64,000 nucleotides of DNA from Enterobacter hormaechei subsp. hoffmannii (GTDB lineage: Bacteria > Pseudomonadota > Gammaproteobacteria > Enterobacterales > Enterobacteriaceae), in NCBI RefSeq assembly GCF_001729745.1, contig NZ_CP017186.1, positions 4,402,001-4,466,000 of the forward strand, written 5' to 3'. A program made the position numbers and the translations under genes. The notes below the pieces were generated by a model. That model worked only from the letters and a program-made list of their open reading frames with translations, did not search any database and was not told the origin of the DNA. The stretch's first letter is position 1, and each line of letters starts with the position of its first letter. This document shows positions 24,052-33,078 of this stretch, piece after piece.

Positions 24052-24471
24052 TCAGCGGTACTTCACCTCAAGGGTATCTTTTCCGTATTTGTTCTCGCTC
24101 TGGGTGCCGATAAACGCGCCCAGTTCGACAACCATCATCACAAAGATAACCGTCGGCAGCAGTCTGCCCACCACCCACGGGAGGATGGAGGGCAGCATTG
24201 ACCAGTTTCCCGCCACCAGCATCCACGCCAGAATAATCAGAAAAGCCCAAGCGCCGGAGCGACCGCGATCGTGCAGACGTTTCACCACCACGGCGGCGGT
24301 TGGCCACAGTAAACAGACCAGCGCAAAAGCCGCAGTTTGCGTGCTCAGCCAGGCGTTATAGGCAACAAAAAACAGAAGCAGCATGGCGACAACCCACGCT
24401 GCCATCCAGATCCAGAAGTCACGGCGTCCAATACGCCCTTTGAATGAAAACAACCACTGCTGTATGGTCAT
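24052..24471 (-). CDS. yiiR: DUF805 inner-membrane protein
   Basis: Unknown function. It is 139 residues from ATG 24471 (MTIQQWLFSFKGRIGRRDFW) with AAGGA upstream; the frame is open 20 codons further but lacks family support. It has the DUF805 pattern: an aromatic-basic N-terminus (GRIGRRDFW), about four hydrophobic helices, and a K/R-RLHDRGRSGAW loop (about 69-80). It matches E. coli YiiR by position and sequence. It is convergent with fpr and divergent from yiiQ. Confidence 0.9.
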   Translation of the reverse strand: MTIQQWLFSFKGRIGRRDFWIWMAAWVVAMLLLFFVAYNAWLSTQTAAFALVCLLWPTAAVVVKRLHDRGRSGAWAFLIILAWMLVAGNWSMLPSILPWVVGRLLPTVIFVMMVVELGAFIGTQSENKYGKDTLEVKYR

Positions 24472-24583
24472 GTAAGGTTCCTTATTATTGTTTAGCCCGC
24501 ATTTTACCCTGGAGTTGTGACCTTTTGACAAGCCGACCAGATATCGTTTTAATCATGGGCAATGACGGCCAGGGGCAAAGTTG

Positions 24584-25180
24584 ATGAAAAGTTCGGCACA
24601 CTCTCTTTATTTGTGTTTAGCGATGCTGAGCGCCAGTTTTTCTCTGCACGCCGCGGAACCGGCTTCCCCGGTCACCGCCCCCTACCTTCTGGCGGGCGCC
24701 CCCTCTTTCGATCAATCTATCAGCCAGTTCCGCGAAGCCTTCAATAAAGAAAACCCCTCGCTTGCGCTGGGGGAGTTCCGTGCGATTGACGGTGCCCGCG
24801 ATACGCCAACCCTGACCCGCGCTGCCAGCAAAATTAACGAGAATCTATATGCTTCCACTGCCCTTGAGCGCGGAACGTTAAAAATCAAAAGCATGCAGAT
24901 CACCTGGCTGCCGATTCAGGGCCCAGAGCAGAAAGCAGCGAAAGCGAAAGCGCTGGAGTATATGAGCGCTATTCTGCGCGCCTTTACCCCCACCTTCACG
25001 AAAGCGCAAAGCCAGCAAAAGCTGCAAAAACTGCTTACCGCCGGGAAAAACAAACGCTATTACGCCGATACGGAAGGTGCCGTTCGCTATGTTGTCGCAG
25101 ATAACGGCGAAAAGGGGCTGACCTTCGCGGTTGAACCGATTAAGCTGGCCCTATCAGACGCACTCGAGGGGGCGAATTAA
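24584..25180 (+). CDS. yiiQ: DUF1454 periplasmic protein
   Basis: Unknown function. It is 198 residues with a signal peptide (MKSSAHSLYLCLAMLSASFSL, cleavage likely after HAA near residue 24), so it is probably periplasmic. Conserved segments include APYLLAGAPSFD, ASTALERGTLKIKS and KNKRYYADTEGA. The start ATG at 24584 has AGGGG 8 nt upstream; a TTG one codon earlier is possible. It lies between yiiR and tpiA as in E. coli. Confidence 0.9.
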   Translation: MKSSAHSLYLCLAMLSASFSLHAAEPASPVTAPYLLAGAPSFDQSISQFREAFNKENPSLALGEFRAIDGARDTPTLTRAASKINENLYASTALERGTLKIKSMQITWLPIQGPEQKAAKAKALEYMSAILRAFTPTFTKAQSQQKLQKLLTAGKNKRYYADTEGAVRYVVADNGEKGLTFAVEPIKLALSDALEGAN

Positions 25181-25291
25181 TGACAAAAAGCAAAGCCTTT
25201 CGAGGGAAAATCTCTATACTGATTCACAGACCATGCTGCCCTTAAGGGTGGCCATATTCCTTAATTCGCTTATTGAGCGTGGAGAATTGAA

Positions 25292-26059
25292 ATGCGACAT
25301 CCTTTAGTGATGGGTAACTGGAAACTGAACGGCAGCCGCCACATGGTAAACGAACTGGTTGCTAACCTGCGTAAAGAGCTGGCTGGCGTGACCGGCTGCG
25401 CGGTTGCCATCGCTCCGCCGGATATGTACCTGGATCTGGCTAAACGTGCCGCTGACGGCAGCCACATCATTCTGGGCGCGCAGAACGTTGACGTTAACCT
25501 GTCTGGCGCGTTTACCGGTGAAACCTCCGCTGAAATGCTGAAAGACATCGGCGCGAAATACATCATCATCGGCCACTCTGAGCGTCGCACCTACCACAAA
25601 GAATCTGACGAGTTCATCGCGAAGAAATTCGCTGTGCTGAAAGAGCAGGGTCTGATCCCGGTTCTGTGCATCGGTGAAACCGAAGCAGAAAACGAAGCGG
25701 GTAAAACCGAAGAAGTGTGCGCACGTCAGATCGACGCTGTGCTGAAAACCCAGGGCGCGGCAGCGTTCGAAGGCGCGGTTATCGCTTACGAGCCAGTCTG
25801 GGCGATCGGTACCGGCAAATCTGCAACTCCAGCGCAGGCACAGGCGGTGCACAAGTTCATCCGTGACCACATTGCAAAAGCAGACGCGAAAGTGGCTGAG
25901 CAGGTCATCATCCAGTACGGCGGTTCCGTTAACGCATCAAACGCAGCTGAGCTGTTCACCCAGCCAGACATCGATGGCGCGCTGGTTGGCGGCGCATCCC
26001 TGAAAGCAGACGCTTTCGCGGTGATCGTTAAAGCGGCAGAAGCGGCTAAGCAGGCGTAA
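25292..26059 (+). CDS. tpiA: Triosephosphate isomerase
   Basis: Glycolytic isomerase converting dihydroxyacetone phosphate to glyceraldehyde 3-phosphate. It is 255 residues. Active-site residues are visible: Lys in GNWKLNGS, His in IIGHSERR, and catalytic Glu in [12 protein letters not shown], plus the phosphate loop [14 protein letters not shown] precedes the ATG. It follows glycerol genes whose product enters at this step. A REP palindrome lies just after the stop. Confidence 0.99.
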   Translation: MRHPLVMGNWKLNGSRHMVNELVANLRKELAGVTGCAVAIAPPDMYLDLAKRAADGSHIILGAQNVDVNLSGAFTGETSAEMLKDIGAKYIIIGHSERRTYHKESDEFIAKKFAVLKEQGLIPVLCIGETEAENEAGKTEEVCARQIDAVLKTQGAAAFEGAVIAYEPVWAIGTGKSATPAQAQAVHKFIRDHIAKADAKVAEQVIIQYGGSVNASNAAELFTQPDIDGALVGGASLKADAFAVIVKAAEAAKQA

Positions 26060-26069
26060 TTGCCTTTGG

Positions 26070-26099
26070 GGCGGGTGGCGCTTCGCTAACCCGCCCTAC
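26070..26099. repeat. REP palindrome between tpiA and the SLC13 carrier
   Basis: Single unit GGCGGGTGGCGCTTCGC...ACCCGCCCTAC, a variant with GCGGG in place of CCGGG, between convergent genes. Confidence 0.85.
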
Positions 26100-26106
26100 A
26101 AAACCA

Positions 26107-27411
26107 CTACAAACGTCCTAATACGCTAAACCACAAATAATCCAGCGGCAGCAGCACCAGATACGTCGCAATCGCCAGCGCCAGGCAGAGCAGCATCCCC
26201 GCCTTCGCAGGCACTTTCCCTAAGCCCATCGCCACCACAATCGGCGACGCCTGATACGGCAGCAGCGGCGTGGAATACCCCAGCACCTGAATCATGATCA
26301 CCGACAGCAGCGGGAAGCCGGTCGCGTCGGAGAAGCTCTGCGCCAGCGTGGTGTACAGCGCCGGAACGCCGTTGGCGGTCATAATGAAGTTGAGCGCCGT
26401 GGTGATCCCCGTCAGCGCCAGGAAGCTGGTAAACGGGCGGTCTGCATCCAGCGGCATGATATGGAGCAACGCCTCGCCTACGGCCGCACCGATACCGGTC
26501 TGCGTCACCGTAATGGCCAGCCCGAGTATACCCGCGACGTAAATACAGGTGCGCATATTCACCCCCGCCGAGAACTCCTCGCCGGTGATAAATCCGATGC
26601 GCGGCAGCATAACGATGACCGAGGCCGCCAGCCCTGTCCACGCTGGGCCCACGCCGTGCCAGCTCTCCGTTACCCACATCGTCAACACCACCGCCAGCAG
26701 CCAGGCGAGTCGTTTTTCGTCACGCCCCATCGGTTCCGATGGCGCGAGATCCTTCGCCGGTTTTGGGTTGCCGGGAAACAGCCAGCAGATCAGGCCAATC
26801 AGAATCAGGCCTTTGAGAATACCCAGCACCGGCGTGTGCAGCAGCAGATACGGGACATAGTTGAGGTGGATGCCGTATGAGCCCTCCGCCGCGCCGCTCA
26901 TCACCAGGTTTGGCACGTTAGCGGGCAAAATAGTGGCCGAGAGCTGGAAGGTGCCAAACCCGACCGCCAGCGCCAGGCCAAACCAGGCCCGCGAGCCATC
27001 AGGAATGCCGGCCCGCTTCGCCATCGCGGCGACAATCGGCATCAGCAGCGCAATACGTCCCATGTTCGACGGCATCACGAATGCCAGGGCATAGCTCAGC
27101 AGCACAACGCTTGCCACCATCAGCACCCAGGAGTCGGTAAGCTTTGCCGACAGCGCCCGGGCGGCCCTGTCCGCCAGGCCGGTTTTCCGAATCGCCACGC
27201 CCAGCACAAAGCCGCTGAACACCAGCCAGAAGGCAGACGAGGCGAAGCCGCCAAAGATCACTTCCGGCGGGGCGATTCTGGCGGTCATCGCCGCCGTAAA
27301 GAACAGCAGCGCGGTGATAAATTCCGGCAACAGCGACGTCGCCCACAGCACGATGGTGACGCCGACGATCAGCGAGGGAAGCAGCAGAGGATGCGTTAAC
27401 CAGAGCGACAT
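26107..27411 (-). CDS. SLC13/DASS-family sodium:anion symporter, substrate unknown
   Basis: Inner-membrane protein of 434 residues with 11 to 12 hydrophobic segments and the SLC13-type two-fold layout: inner motifs near VMPSNMGRIALLMP (about 113-126) and LILTANGVPALY-like (NFIMTANGVPALY, about 335-347), and a LLPYQASPIVVAMG ending (about 393-406). The family imports dicarboxylates, citrate or sulfate with Na+. The substrate cannot be read from sequence. AGGAG lies 6 nt before the ATG. E. coli has no gene here between tpiA and cdh, so this is lineage-specific. The cdh stop lies 73 nt upstream, so read-through from cdh is possible. Confidence 0.85.
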   Translation of the reverse strand: MSLWLTHPLLLPSLIVGVTIVLWATSLLPEFITALLFFTAAMTARIAPPEVIFGGFASSAFWLVFSGFVLGVAIRKTGLADRAARALSAKLTDSWVLMVASVVLLSYALAFVMPSNMGRIALLMPIVAAMAKRAGIPDGSRAWFGLALAVGFGTFQLSATILPANVPNLVMSGAAEGSYGIHLNYVPYLLLHTPVLGILKGLILIGLICWLFPGNPKPAKDLAPSEPMGRDEKRLAWLLAVVLTMWVTESWHGVGPAWTGLAASVIVMLPRIGFITGEEFSAGVNMRTCIYVAGILGLAITVTQTGIGAAVGEALLHIMPLDADRPFTSFLALTGITTALNFIMTANGVPALYTTLAQSFSDATGFPLLSVIMIQVLGYSTPLLPYQASPIVVAMGLGKVPAKAGMLLCLALAIATYLVLLPLDYLWFSVLGRL

Positions 27412-27484
27412 ACCTGTCTCCTGTAGAATTTTTCAGCAAGTCTACGGCGACAGGCAGGGCGAGTAAATGCTATTTATGGTGGGG

Positions 27485-28228
27485 TCACTTCAGGATATCG
27501 CATTGATGATCCTGCAATTCCTCAGCCGACGCACGGTTAAAGATAAGCAGGTTACGCTCTGTCGCCAGCAGTACAAACGAGCCGTCTGACTGCTGCGCCA
27601 TCGCCAGCGCGAAGCGTCCCATATGGTCGCGCGCTTCCGGCAGCTCTTCCGCCAGCATCATAAACGGGCTGCGCTGCACCAGTTCGTTCTCCGTCACCCG
27701 ACGGGCAAGGTACTCATGCCCTTCCAGCCCGCCCGGAAGCGGTAGCCACTGGGTGCTGATTTGCCCCTGCGCCGCGTTCAGCTTCTCGCGCACGTCCGGG
27801 CGCAGGCAGGAGATGTGGATATGAAAATGGTTCTGCGTGCGTCCGGTCGGGGAGTTGATGGTCAGAGAAACAGCGCTGTCAGGCACGTCGGCTCCCCGTT
27901 TCATGCTCATAAAATGACGAGACTGCCATGCCAGCCAGAAGAAATTCGGCGTCTGAGGCTCAGTCAGCAGCGGGCTTTCGGTGCCGTTAATACGGTACGT
28001 GGGCATCAGCAGGTATTGCAGCGGTCCGTTGCGGTCCTTGAACACCACGTAGCCCGCATCTGGCTTCACCTGCGCACACGGTGCCGGGTTACGGTTATGC
28101 AGCTGGTTGGGCACACACTGGTCGAGAACGATATGACGCAACGCATTCGGATTACCCGCTTTCATCCAGTACACGCCGCCTGCGGCAAGGGCGATAACGA
28201 TCAGAATCAGTAAGATAATTTTTTTCAC
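27485..28228 (-). CDS. cdh: CDP-diacylglycerol pyrophosphatase, GTG start
   Basis: HIT-superfamily hydrolase that converts CDP-diacylglycerol to phosphatidate and CMP. It is 247 residues from GTG 28228 ([21 protein letters not shown]), with AGGGAA upstream. An earlier in-frame ATG would add 18 residues with no family support. The N-terminal hydrophobic anchor places it in the inner membrane facing the periplasm. The catalytic histidine triad is NHFHIHISC (about 141-149). It matches E. coli Cdh by order and length (251). Confidence 0.93.
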   Translation of the reverse strand: MKKIILLILIVIALAAGGVYWMKAGNPNALRHIVLDQCVPNQLHNRNPAPCAQVKPDAGYVVFKDRNGPLQYLLMPTYRINGTESPLLTEPQTPNFFWLAWQSRHFMSMKRGADVPDSAVSLTINSPTGRTQNHFHIHISCLRPDVREKLNAAQGQISTQWLPLPGGLEGHEYLARRVTENELVQRSPFMMLAEELPEARDHMGRFALAMAQQSDGSFVLLATERNLLIFNRASAEELQDHQCDILK

Positions 28229-28283
28229 AACGCGTTCCCTGTTTTCAATAGAGGCAAAAGAGTAACGCAAAATGATGACCAAA

Positions 28284-28315
28284 TAAAAAACCCGGTGGAT
28301 TTCTCACACCGGGTT
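28284..28315 (-). terminator. Intrinsic terminator of sbp
   Basis: Stem AACCCGGTG (28289-28297) and CACCGGGTT (28307-28315). The A6 on its left reads as a T tract on the minus strand, 25 nt past the sbp stop. Confidence 0.9.
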
Positions 28316-28339
28316 ACCGTGTCGTTCTTTGTAAAACGC

Positions 28340-29329
28340 TTAGCGCTTGCTGATCTGGTCGAAGGTGCCGCCGTTAGAGAAGTGCTCTTTTTGCGCTTTG
28401 GTCCAGCCGCCAAAAACATCATCGATAGTGAACAGCTTCAGTTTCGGGAAGGCGTTTTCGTATTTCTTCGCGACGGCCTCATCGCGCGGGCGGTAGAAGT
28501 TTTTCGCCGCAATTTCCTGCCCTTCCGGTGAGTAGAGGTACTTCAGGTAGGCTTCCGCCACCGCTTTGGTGCCCTTCTTATCAACAACCTTATCGACGAC
28601 GGAGACGGTCGGCTCAGCCAGGATGGATTCGCTCGGGGTCACGATCTCGAATTTGTCTTTACCCAGCTCGTTGGTCGCCAGCAGGGCTTCGTTTTCCCAG
28701 GCAATCAGCACGTCGCCGATGCCGCGCTCGACGAAGGTGTTAGTTGCGCCGCGCGCGCCGGAGTCCAGCACTTCGACATTTTTAAACAGCGCTTTCACGA
28801 ATTCCTGCGCTTTAGCCTGGTCACCGTTGTTGTGGTGCAGGGCGTAGCCCCAGGCCGCCAGGTAGTTCCAGCGTGCGCCGCCGGAGCTTTTCGGGTTCGG
28901 CGTGATGACAGACACGCCCGGCTTAATCAGGTCGTTCCAGTCTTTAATCTGTTTCGGGTTGCCTTTGCGCACCAGGAAGACAATGGTCGAGGTGTATGGC
29001 GCAGAGTTGTCCGGCAGGCGCTTGATCCAGTTTTTGTCGATACGGCCACGCTCCGCGATCGCGTCTACGTCATAAGCCAGCGCCAGGGTAACCACATCGG
29101 CTTCAATGCCGTTGATCACCGATGTCGCCTGCTTACCTGAACCGCCGTGAGACTGGCGAACCACCACGTTATCGCCGGTTTCCTGTTTCCAGTGCGCCGC
29201 AAAAGCTTTGTTGTACTGGTCGTACAGTTCACGCGTCGGATCGTACGACACGTTCAGTAACTGAATGTCCTTTGCCAGAACGCTGGTCGATGCCAGCAAT
29301 AATGTTAACCCCACGCCCCATTTATTCAT
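28340..29329 (-). CDS. sbp: Periplasmic sulfate-binding protein
   Basis: Binds sulfate and delivers it to the CysTWA importer, encoded elsewhere. It is 329 residues with signal peptide [19 protein letters not shown] cleaved before [16 protein letters not shown]. The family pattern includes [21 protein letters not shown] and the [19 protein letters not shown] segment that contributes to the anion pocket. In E. coli it stands alone and is under CysB; no CysB site was identified here. Confidence 0.97.
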   Translation of the reverse strand: MNKWGVGLTLLLASTSVLAKDIQLLNVSYDPTRELYDQYNKAFAAHWKQETGDNVVVRQSHGGSGKQATSVINGIEADVVTLALAYDVDAIAERGRIDKNWIKRLPDNSAPYTSTIVFLVRKGNPKQIKDWNDLIKPGVSVITPNPKSSGGARWNYLAAWGYALHHNNGDQAKAQEFVKALFKNVEVLDSGARGATNTFVERGIGDVLIAWENEALLATNELGKDKFEIVTPSESILAEPTVSVVDKVVDKKGTKAVAEAYLKYLYSPEGQEIAAKNFYRPRDEAVAKKYENAFPKLKLFTIDDVFGGWTKAQKEHFSNGGTFDQISKR

Positions 29330-29451
29330 CGCCCGGCTCTCTTGTTTAGTGTTTTGATGAATGCAGCGTGCCAGAAAGCTAACCGATGATTAAAGAATAA
29401 AAAAAGATTGGCTATAACGTGGAGGAATAAAAAAAGGATGGGCACAAAAAA

Positions 29452-29526
29452 GCCGGGTGGCGGCTACGCCTTACCCGGCCTACGATCCGTGCTTTTGTAG
29501 GCCCGGTAAGCGCAGCGCCACCGGGC
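29452..29526. repeat. Pair of inverted REP palindromes
   Basis: GCCGGGTGGCGG...CCGGCCTAC at 29452-29483 and the inverse GTAGGCCCGGTAAGC...CCACCGGGC at 29497-29526. They lie downstream of pfkA and upstream of sbp. Confidence 0.9.
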
Positions 29527-29537
29527 AACAGAGCCGA

Positions 29538-30500
29538 TCAGTACAGTTTTTTCGCGCAGTCCAGCCAGTCACCTTTGAACGGACGCTTCATGTTTTCAAT
29601 GGCGTCGATGATGTCATGGTGAACCAGTTTCTCGTTCTGAATACCGACGCAGCGGCCGCCGTGGCCCTGTAGCAGCAGCTCGATCGCGTACGCACCCATG
29701 CGGGACGCCAGGATACGGTCGTACGGGCCTGGGGAACCGCCACGCTGAATGTGACCCAGAACGGTCGCGCGGGTTTCGCGTTTGGTTTCGGTTTCGATGT
29801 ACTTCGCCAGCTCGTCAACGTCACAGATGTGCTCGGTGATAGCAACGATGGCGTGTTTCTTACCTTTCGCGATGCCGGCTTTGATCTCTGCGACCAGATC
29901 TTCACGGCTGAACTCTACTTCCGGAACTACCACGAACTCACAGCCACCGGCAATGGCCGCCGCCAGGGTCAGGTCACCGCAGTAACGGCCCATCACTTCA
30001 ACAATGGAAATACGCTGGTGAGAGGAAGAGGTGTCACGCAGGCGGTCAATCGCTTCCACAACGGTACCCAGCGCGGTGAAGTAACCGATGGTGTAATCAG
30101 TGCCTTTGATGTCGTTGTCGATAGTGCCAGGCAGGCCGATGCACGGGAAGCCCATTTCAGTCAGACGTTTTGCACCCATGTACGAGCCGTCGCCGCCGAT
30201 AACCACCAGAGCATCAAGACCCCGTTTTTTCATGTTTTCGATAGCCACTTCACGGATGTGTTCGTCACGGAATTCCGGGAAGCGCGCGGAACCGAGGAAA
30301 GTACCGCCACGGTTGATCATGTCAGACACGCTGTAGCGGTCGAGCTGAACCATGCGGTCTTCATACAGACCCAGGTAACCGTCATAGATACCAAAAACTT
30401 CCAGACCTTCCGTCAGCGCTGCACGGACAACCCCACGGATTGCCGCGTTCATGCCCGGCGCATCACCGCCGCTTGTCAACACACCGATTTTCTTAATCAT
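29538..30500 (-). CDS. pfkA: 6-phosphofructokinase isozyme I
   Basis: ATP-dependent committed step of glycolysis. It is 320 residues from ATG 30500 ([19 protein letters not shown]), with GAGG upstream; 29 more in-frame codons upstream are not part of the family. The ATP loop is [13 protein letters not shown], the catalytic Asp is in [13 protein letters not shown], and the substrate segment is [14 protein letters not shown] tetramer activated by ADP and inhibited by PEP. A near-perfect Cra site lies about 100 bp upstream, and REP units follow the stop. Confidence 0.99.
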   Translation of the reverse strand: MIKKIGVLTSGGDAPGMNAAIRGVVRAALTEGLEVFGIYDGYLGLYEDRMVQLDRYSVSDMINRGGTFLGSARFPEFRDEHIREVAIENMKKRGLDALVVIGGDGSYMGAKRLTEMGFPCIGLPGTIDNDIKGTDYTIGYFTALGTVVEAIDRLRDTSSSHQRISIVEVMGRYCGDLTLAAAIAGGCEFVVVPEVEFSREDLVAEIKAGIAKGKKHAIVAITEHICDVDELAKYIETETKRETRATVLGHIQRGGSPGPYDRILASRMGAYAIELLLQGHGGRCVGIQNEKLVHHDIIDAIENMKRPFKGDWLDCAKKLY

Positions 30501-30596
30501 GACTACCTCTGAACTTAGGAATGCAAAATTGAAATCTGCTGCCGGAAGAAACTGTTCAACCGTCGAATACTGCAAATAGTATATCAATCCCTTCCA

Positions 30597-30612
30597 GCTG
30601 AATTGATTCAGG
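30597..30612 (-). promoter_or_regulatory. Cra (FruR) operator of pfkA
   Basis: GCTGAATTGATTCAGG matches the palindromic Cra consensus core TGAATCGATTCA at 11 of 12 positions. It lies upstream of pfkA, a known Cra-repressed gene. A TATACT -10 candidate on the minus strand is at 30578-30583, close to the site. Confidence 0.85.
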
Positions 30613-30684
30613 TCAGGCCATATGGTGGTAATTTATCCACAAAATGCTGGTCTGGCTCACTTTTTTACAACGAATTACGAAAGC

Positions 30685-31569
30685 TCAAAACGCCCTGGGG
30701 ACGACAGAGCACGGATCCTGGTGAATAATGACGTCTGACCCAGGGAAACGCTGCAAAATCGCCTGCTCCACCTGTTCAGCGACCATATGCGCCTGAACCA
30801 GTGGCAGGTTGTCTTCCATTTCCAAATGAATCTGAATAAAGCGGGTCGGCCCTGACTGCCGCGTACGAAGATCGTGAGCACCACTGACGCCAGGCCAGTG
30901 GGTCACGATGGCATAAATTTCATCACGTTCTGCATCCGGAAGCGCACGGTCAAGAAGCGACTGTACCGCGTCATACCCCATCCGCAACGCGCTGTATAAA
31001 ATATAGATCCCTATCCCTAACGCAAACAACGCATCGGCACGATGCCAGCCATACCAGGCCAGACCGAGCGCAATAAGAATAGCCCCATTCATCATAACAT
31101 CAGACTGATAATGAAGCATATCGGCCCGTACAGCCTGGCTTTGTGTTTTGCGTACAACCCAGCGCTGGAACGTTACAAGAACAAGTGTGCTTATAAGTGC
31201 AACTACGGTTACGACCACACCAACGCCCGGATCGTTCATCGGAGAAGGCGAAATAAGATGCTGAATGCCGGTCAAAAACAGGAAAAGCGCGGAGCCAGAA
31301 ATAAACATACTTTGTGCCAGCGCGGCCAGCGATTCCGCTTTGCCGTGGCCAAACGTATGCTCTTCATCTGCCGGTTGCAGCGAATAGCGCACCACCAGCA
31401 GGTTGGTCAGCGAGGCGGCAATATCCACAAGTGAATCCACCAGCGCCGCCAGAATACTAACCGACCCGGTGTACCACCACGCGAAAATTTTAATGATCAG
31501 CAAACACGACGCCGTCACCGTCGCGGCTATTGCGGCCCGGCTTACCAGCCGTCCATAGGATTGATTCAT
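30685..31569 (-). CDS. fieF: Cation-diffusion iron/zinc efflux pump
   Basis: Inner-membrane antiporter exporting Fe2+ and Zn2+ in exchange for protons, working as a dimer. It is 294 residues from ATG 31569 ([13 protein letters not shown]), with AGGAG upstream. Six helices carry the transport site D45, D49 (LVDSLVD) and HYQSD (H153, D157), and a C-terminal cytosolic ferredoxin-like domain holds [18 protein letters not shown]. The tail ends VVPRAF, about six residues shorter than I recall for E. coli FieF, which carries a KRSMLS-like end. Confidence 0.96.
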   Translation of the reverse strand: MNQSYGRLVSRAAIAATVTASCLLIIKIFAWWYTGSVSILAALVDSLVDIAASLTNLLVVRYSLQPADEEHTFGHGKAESLAALAQSMFISGSALFLFLTGIQHLISPSPMNDPGVGVVVTVVALISTLVLVTFQRWVVRKTQSQAVRADMLHYQSDVMMNGAILIALGLAWYGWHRADALFALGIGIYILYSALRMGYDAVQSLLDRALPDAERDEIYAIVTHWPGVSGAHDLRTRQSGPTRFIQIHLEMEDNLPLVQAHMVAEQVEQAILQRFPGSDVIIHQDPCSVVPRAF

Positions 31570-31658
31570 AAACACTCCTGTCATGCCATGGCGCTAGTAT
31601 AACGGATGGCGGTGGAGTGAAAGGATGAATAAAGCGTTAACAACACTGAACGATGGGC

Positions 31659-31716
31659 AAAAAAAACCCCCACATCATGTGGGGGAAGACAGGGATGGTG
31701 TCTATGGCAAGGAAAA
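31659..31716 (-). ncRNA. cpxQ: CpxQ small RNA, 3' end of the cpxP message
   Basis: On the minus strand, starting 7 nt after the cpxP stop, is a 58-nt segment that begins TTTTCCTTGCCATAGAC, continues through CACCATCCCTGTCTT, and ends in the hairpin CCCCCACATGATGTGGGGG plus T8. It agrees almost base for base with E. coli CpxQ as I recall it, which RNase E releases from cpxP mRNA. CpxQ acts with Hfq to repress several envelope-protein mRNAs. The hairpin is also the cpxP terminator. Confidence 0.92.
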
Positions 31717-31722
31717 CAGGGT

Positions 31723-32229
31723 TTACTGGTTACTACGGGTACTGCTATTGCTACTGAAAAGCGTCATATCTGAGCTTCGCTGCATCCGTGCAACCTCACG
31801 CAACTGGTTCATACGTTGCTGATGTTTGGTATTCAAAACCGCTTGCTGCTCGGGCGTTAGCAGGTGGAACATCTGGTTGCGAACCTTCGCCATTTCTACC
31901 TGGCGGGCAACCTGTTCCTGCGCCATTTTTTCTGCCTGAGCGCGTACAGCGCTTTCGTCAAAATTTTCTGCGGTGACAAGGCGATGCATTGTCTCCATTT
32001 CGCTAACATTAACAGGGGGCTGGTCGTGTCGTGCCCTCTGCATCAGATCTCGCATCTGTTGACGCTGATGTTCGGTTAAACTTATGCCGTCAAACATATG
32101 GCTTTGGCTGCTGTGCTGCGTTGCGCCCTCTGCTGAGGAACCGTTATCGCTGTTGATAGCTACAGCAGCCTGGCTAAACGCACAGAAGGCCAGCGTTGAG
32201 GCCATGACGGCAGCGGTAACTTTGCGCAT
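31723..32229 (-). CDS. cpxP: Periplasmic adaptor and inhibitor of the Cpx system
   Basis: Spy-family periplasmic protein that holds CpxA inactive and helps deliver misfolded pilins to DegP. It is 168 residues from ATG 32229, with GGGAGC upstream; a GTG one codon earlier is possible. The signal peptide is [19 protein letters not shown], cleaved near AAVA. Two LTxxQ motifs are present: [10 protein letters not shown] and [10 protein letters not shown]. It is divergent from cpxRA over a shared CpxR box, and its 3' end is the CpxQ sRNA. Confidence 0.97.
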   Translation of the reverse strand: MRKVTAAVMASTLAFCAFSQAAVAINSDNGSSAEGATQHSSQSHMFDGISLTEHQRQQMRDLMQRARHDQPPVNVSEMETMHRLVTAENFDESAVRAQAEKMAQEQVARQVEMAKVRNQMFHLLTPEQQAVLNTKHQQRMNQLREVARMQRSSDMTLFSSNSSTRSNQ

Positions 32230-32309
32230 CACTTGCTCCCAAAATCTTTCGTGTCGCGATTCAACGAGAGACAGTCTACGATTCAGGCTGCAAACATGCG
32301 TCAGGGGGT

Positions 32310-32324
32310 GTAAAACAACGTAAA
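32310..32324. promoter_or_regulatory. CpxR box between cpxP and cpxRA
   Basis: GTAAAACAACGTAAA: two perfect GTAAA repeats with 5-nt spacing, the CpxR~P consensus. It lies in the 150-bp divergent region, 81 bp from the cpxP start and 55 bp from the cpxR start. Confidence 0.93.
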
Positions 32325-32379
32325 GTCATGGATTAGATAGCCTTGATGTCGTAATTTCTGCCTCGGAGGTATTTAAACA

Positions 32380-33078
32380 ATGAATAAAATCCTGTTAGTT
32401 GATGATGACCGAGAGCTCACATCTCTTTTAAAGGAGTTGCTCGACATGGAAGGTTTCAACGTCCTGGTTGCCCATGATGGGGAACAGGCGCTGAGTCTCC
32501 TTGACGACAGCATCGATTTACTTTTGCTCGACGTCATGATGCCGAAGAAAAACGGTATTGATACGTTGAAAGAGCTTCGCCAGACACACCAGACCCCCGT
32601 CATTATGCTGACCGCGCGCGGCAGCGAGCTTGACCGCGTACTCGGCCTTGAGCTGGGTGCGGATGACTATTTACCTAAGCCGTTCAACGACCGTGAACTG
32701 GTGGCCCGTATTCGCGCGATCCTGCGCCGCTCTCACTGGAGCGAGCAGCAGCAGAATACCGACAACAGCTCACCTACGCTGGAAGTGGACTCCCTGAGCC
32801 TGAACCCGGGCCGCCAGGAAGCGAGCTTCGACGGTGAAACGCTGGAGCTAACCGGCACCGAGTTCACCCTGCTGTATCTGCTGGCGCAGCATCTCGGCCA
32901 GGTGGTGTCGCGTGAACACTTGAGCCAGGAAGTGCTGGGCAAACGCCTTACCCCGTTTGACCGCGCCATCGATATGCATATCTCGAACCTGCGCCGTAAG
33001 CTGCCGGAGCGTAAAGACGGTCACCCCTGGTTTAAAACCCTGCGTGGTCGCGGTTATCTGATGGTTTCCGCTTCATGA
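32380..33078 (+). CDS. cpxR: Envelope-stress response regulator CpxR
   Basis: OmpR/PhoB-type response regulator, 232 residues. The receiver domain (1-120) has the acidic pocket VDDD and phosphoacceptor D51 in LLLLDVMMPKKNG, with K at ADDYLPKPFNDRE. The winged-helix domain (about 135-230) includes ELTGTEFTLLYLLAQH and DMHISNLRRKL. GGAGG lies 10 nt before the ATG. It overlaps cpxA by 4 nt. Confidence 0.98.
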   Translation: MNKILLVDDDRELTSLLKELLDMEGFNVLVAHDGEQALSLLDDSIDLLLLDVMMPKKNGIDTLKELRQTHQTPVIMLTARGSELDRVLGLELGADDYLPKPFNDRELVARIRAILRRSHWSEQQQNTDNSSPTLEVDSLSLNPGRQEASFDGETLELTGTEFTLLYLLAQHLGQVVSREHLSQEVLGKRLTPFDRAIDMHISNLRRKLPERKDGHPWFKTLRGRGYLMVSAS

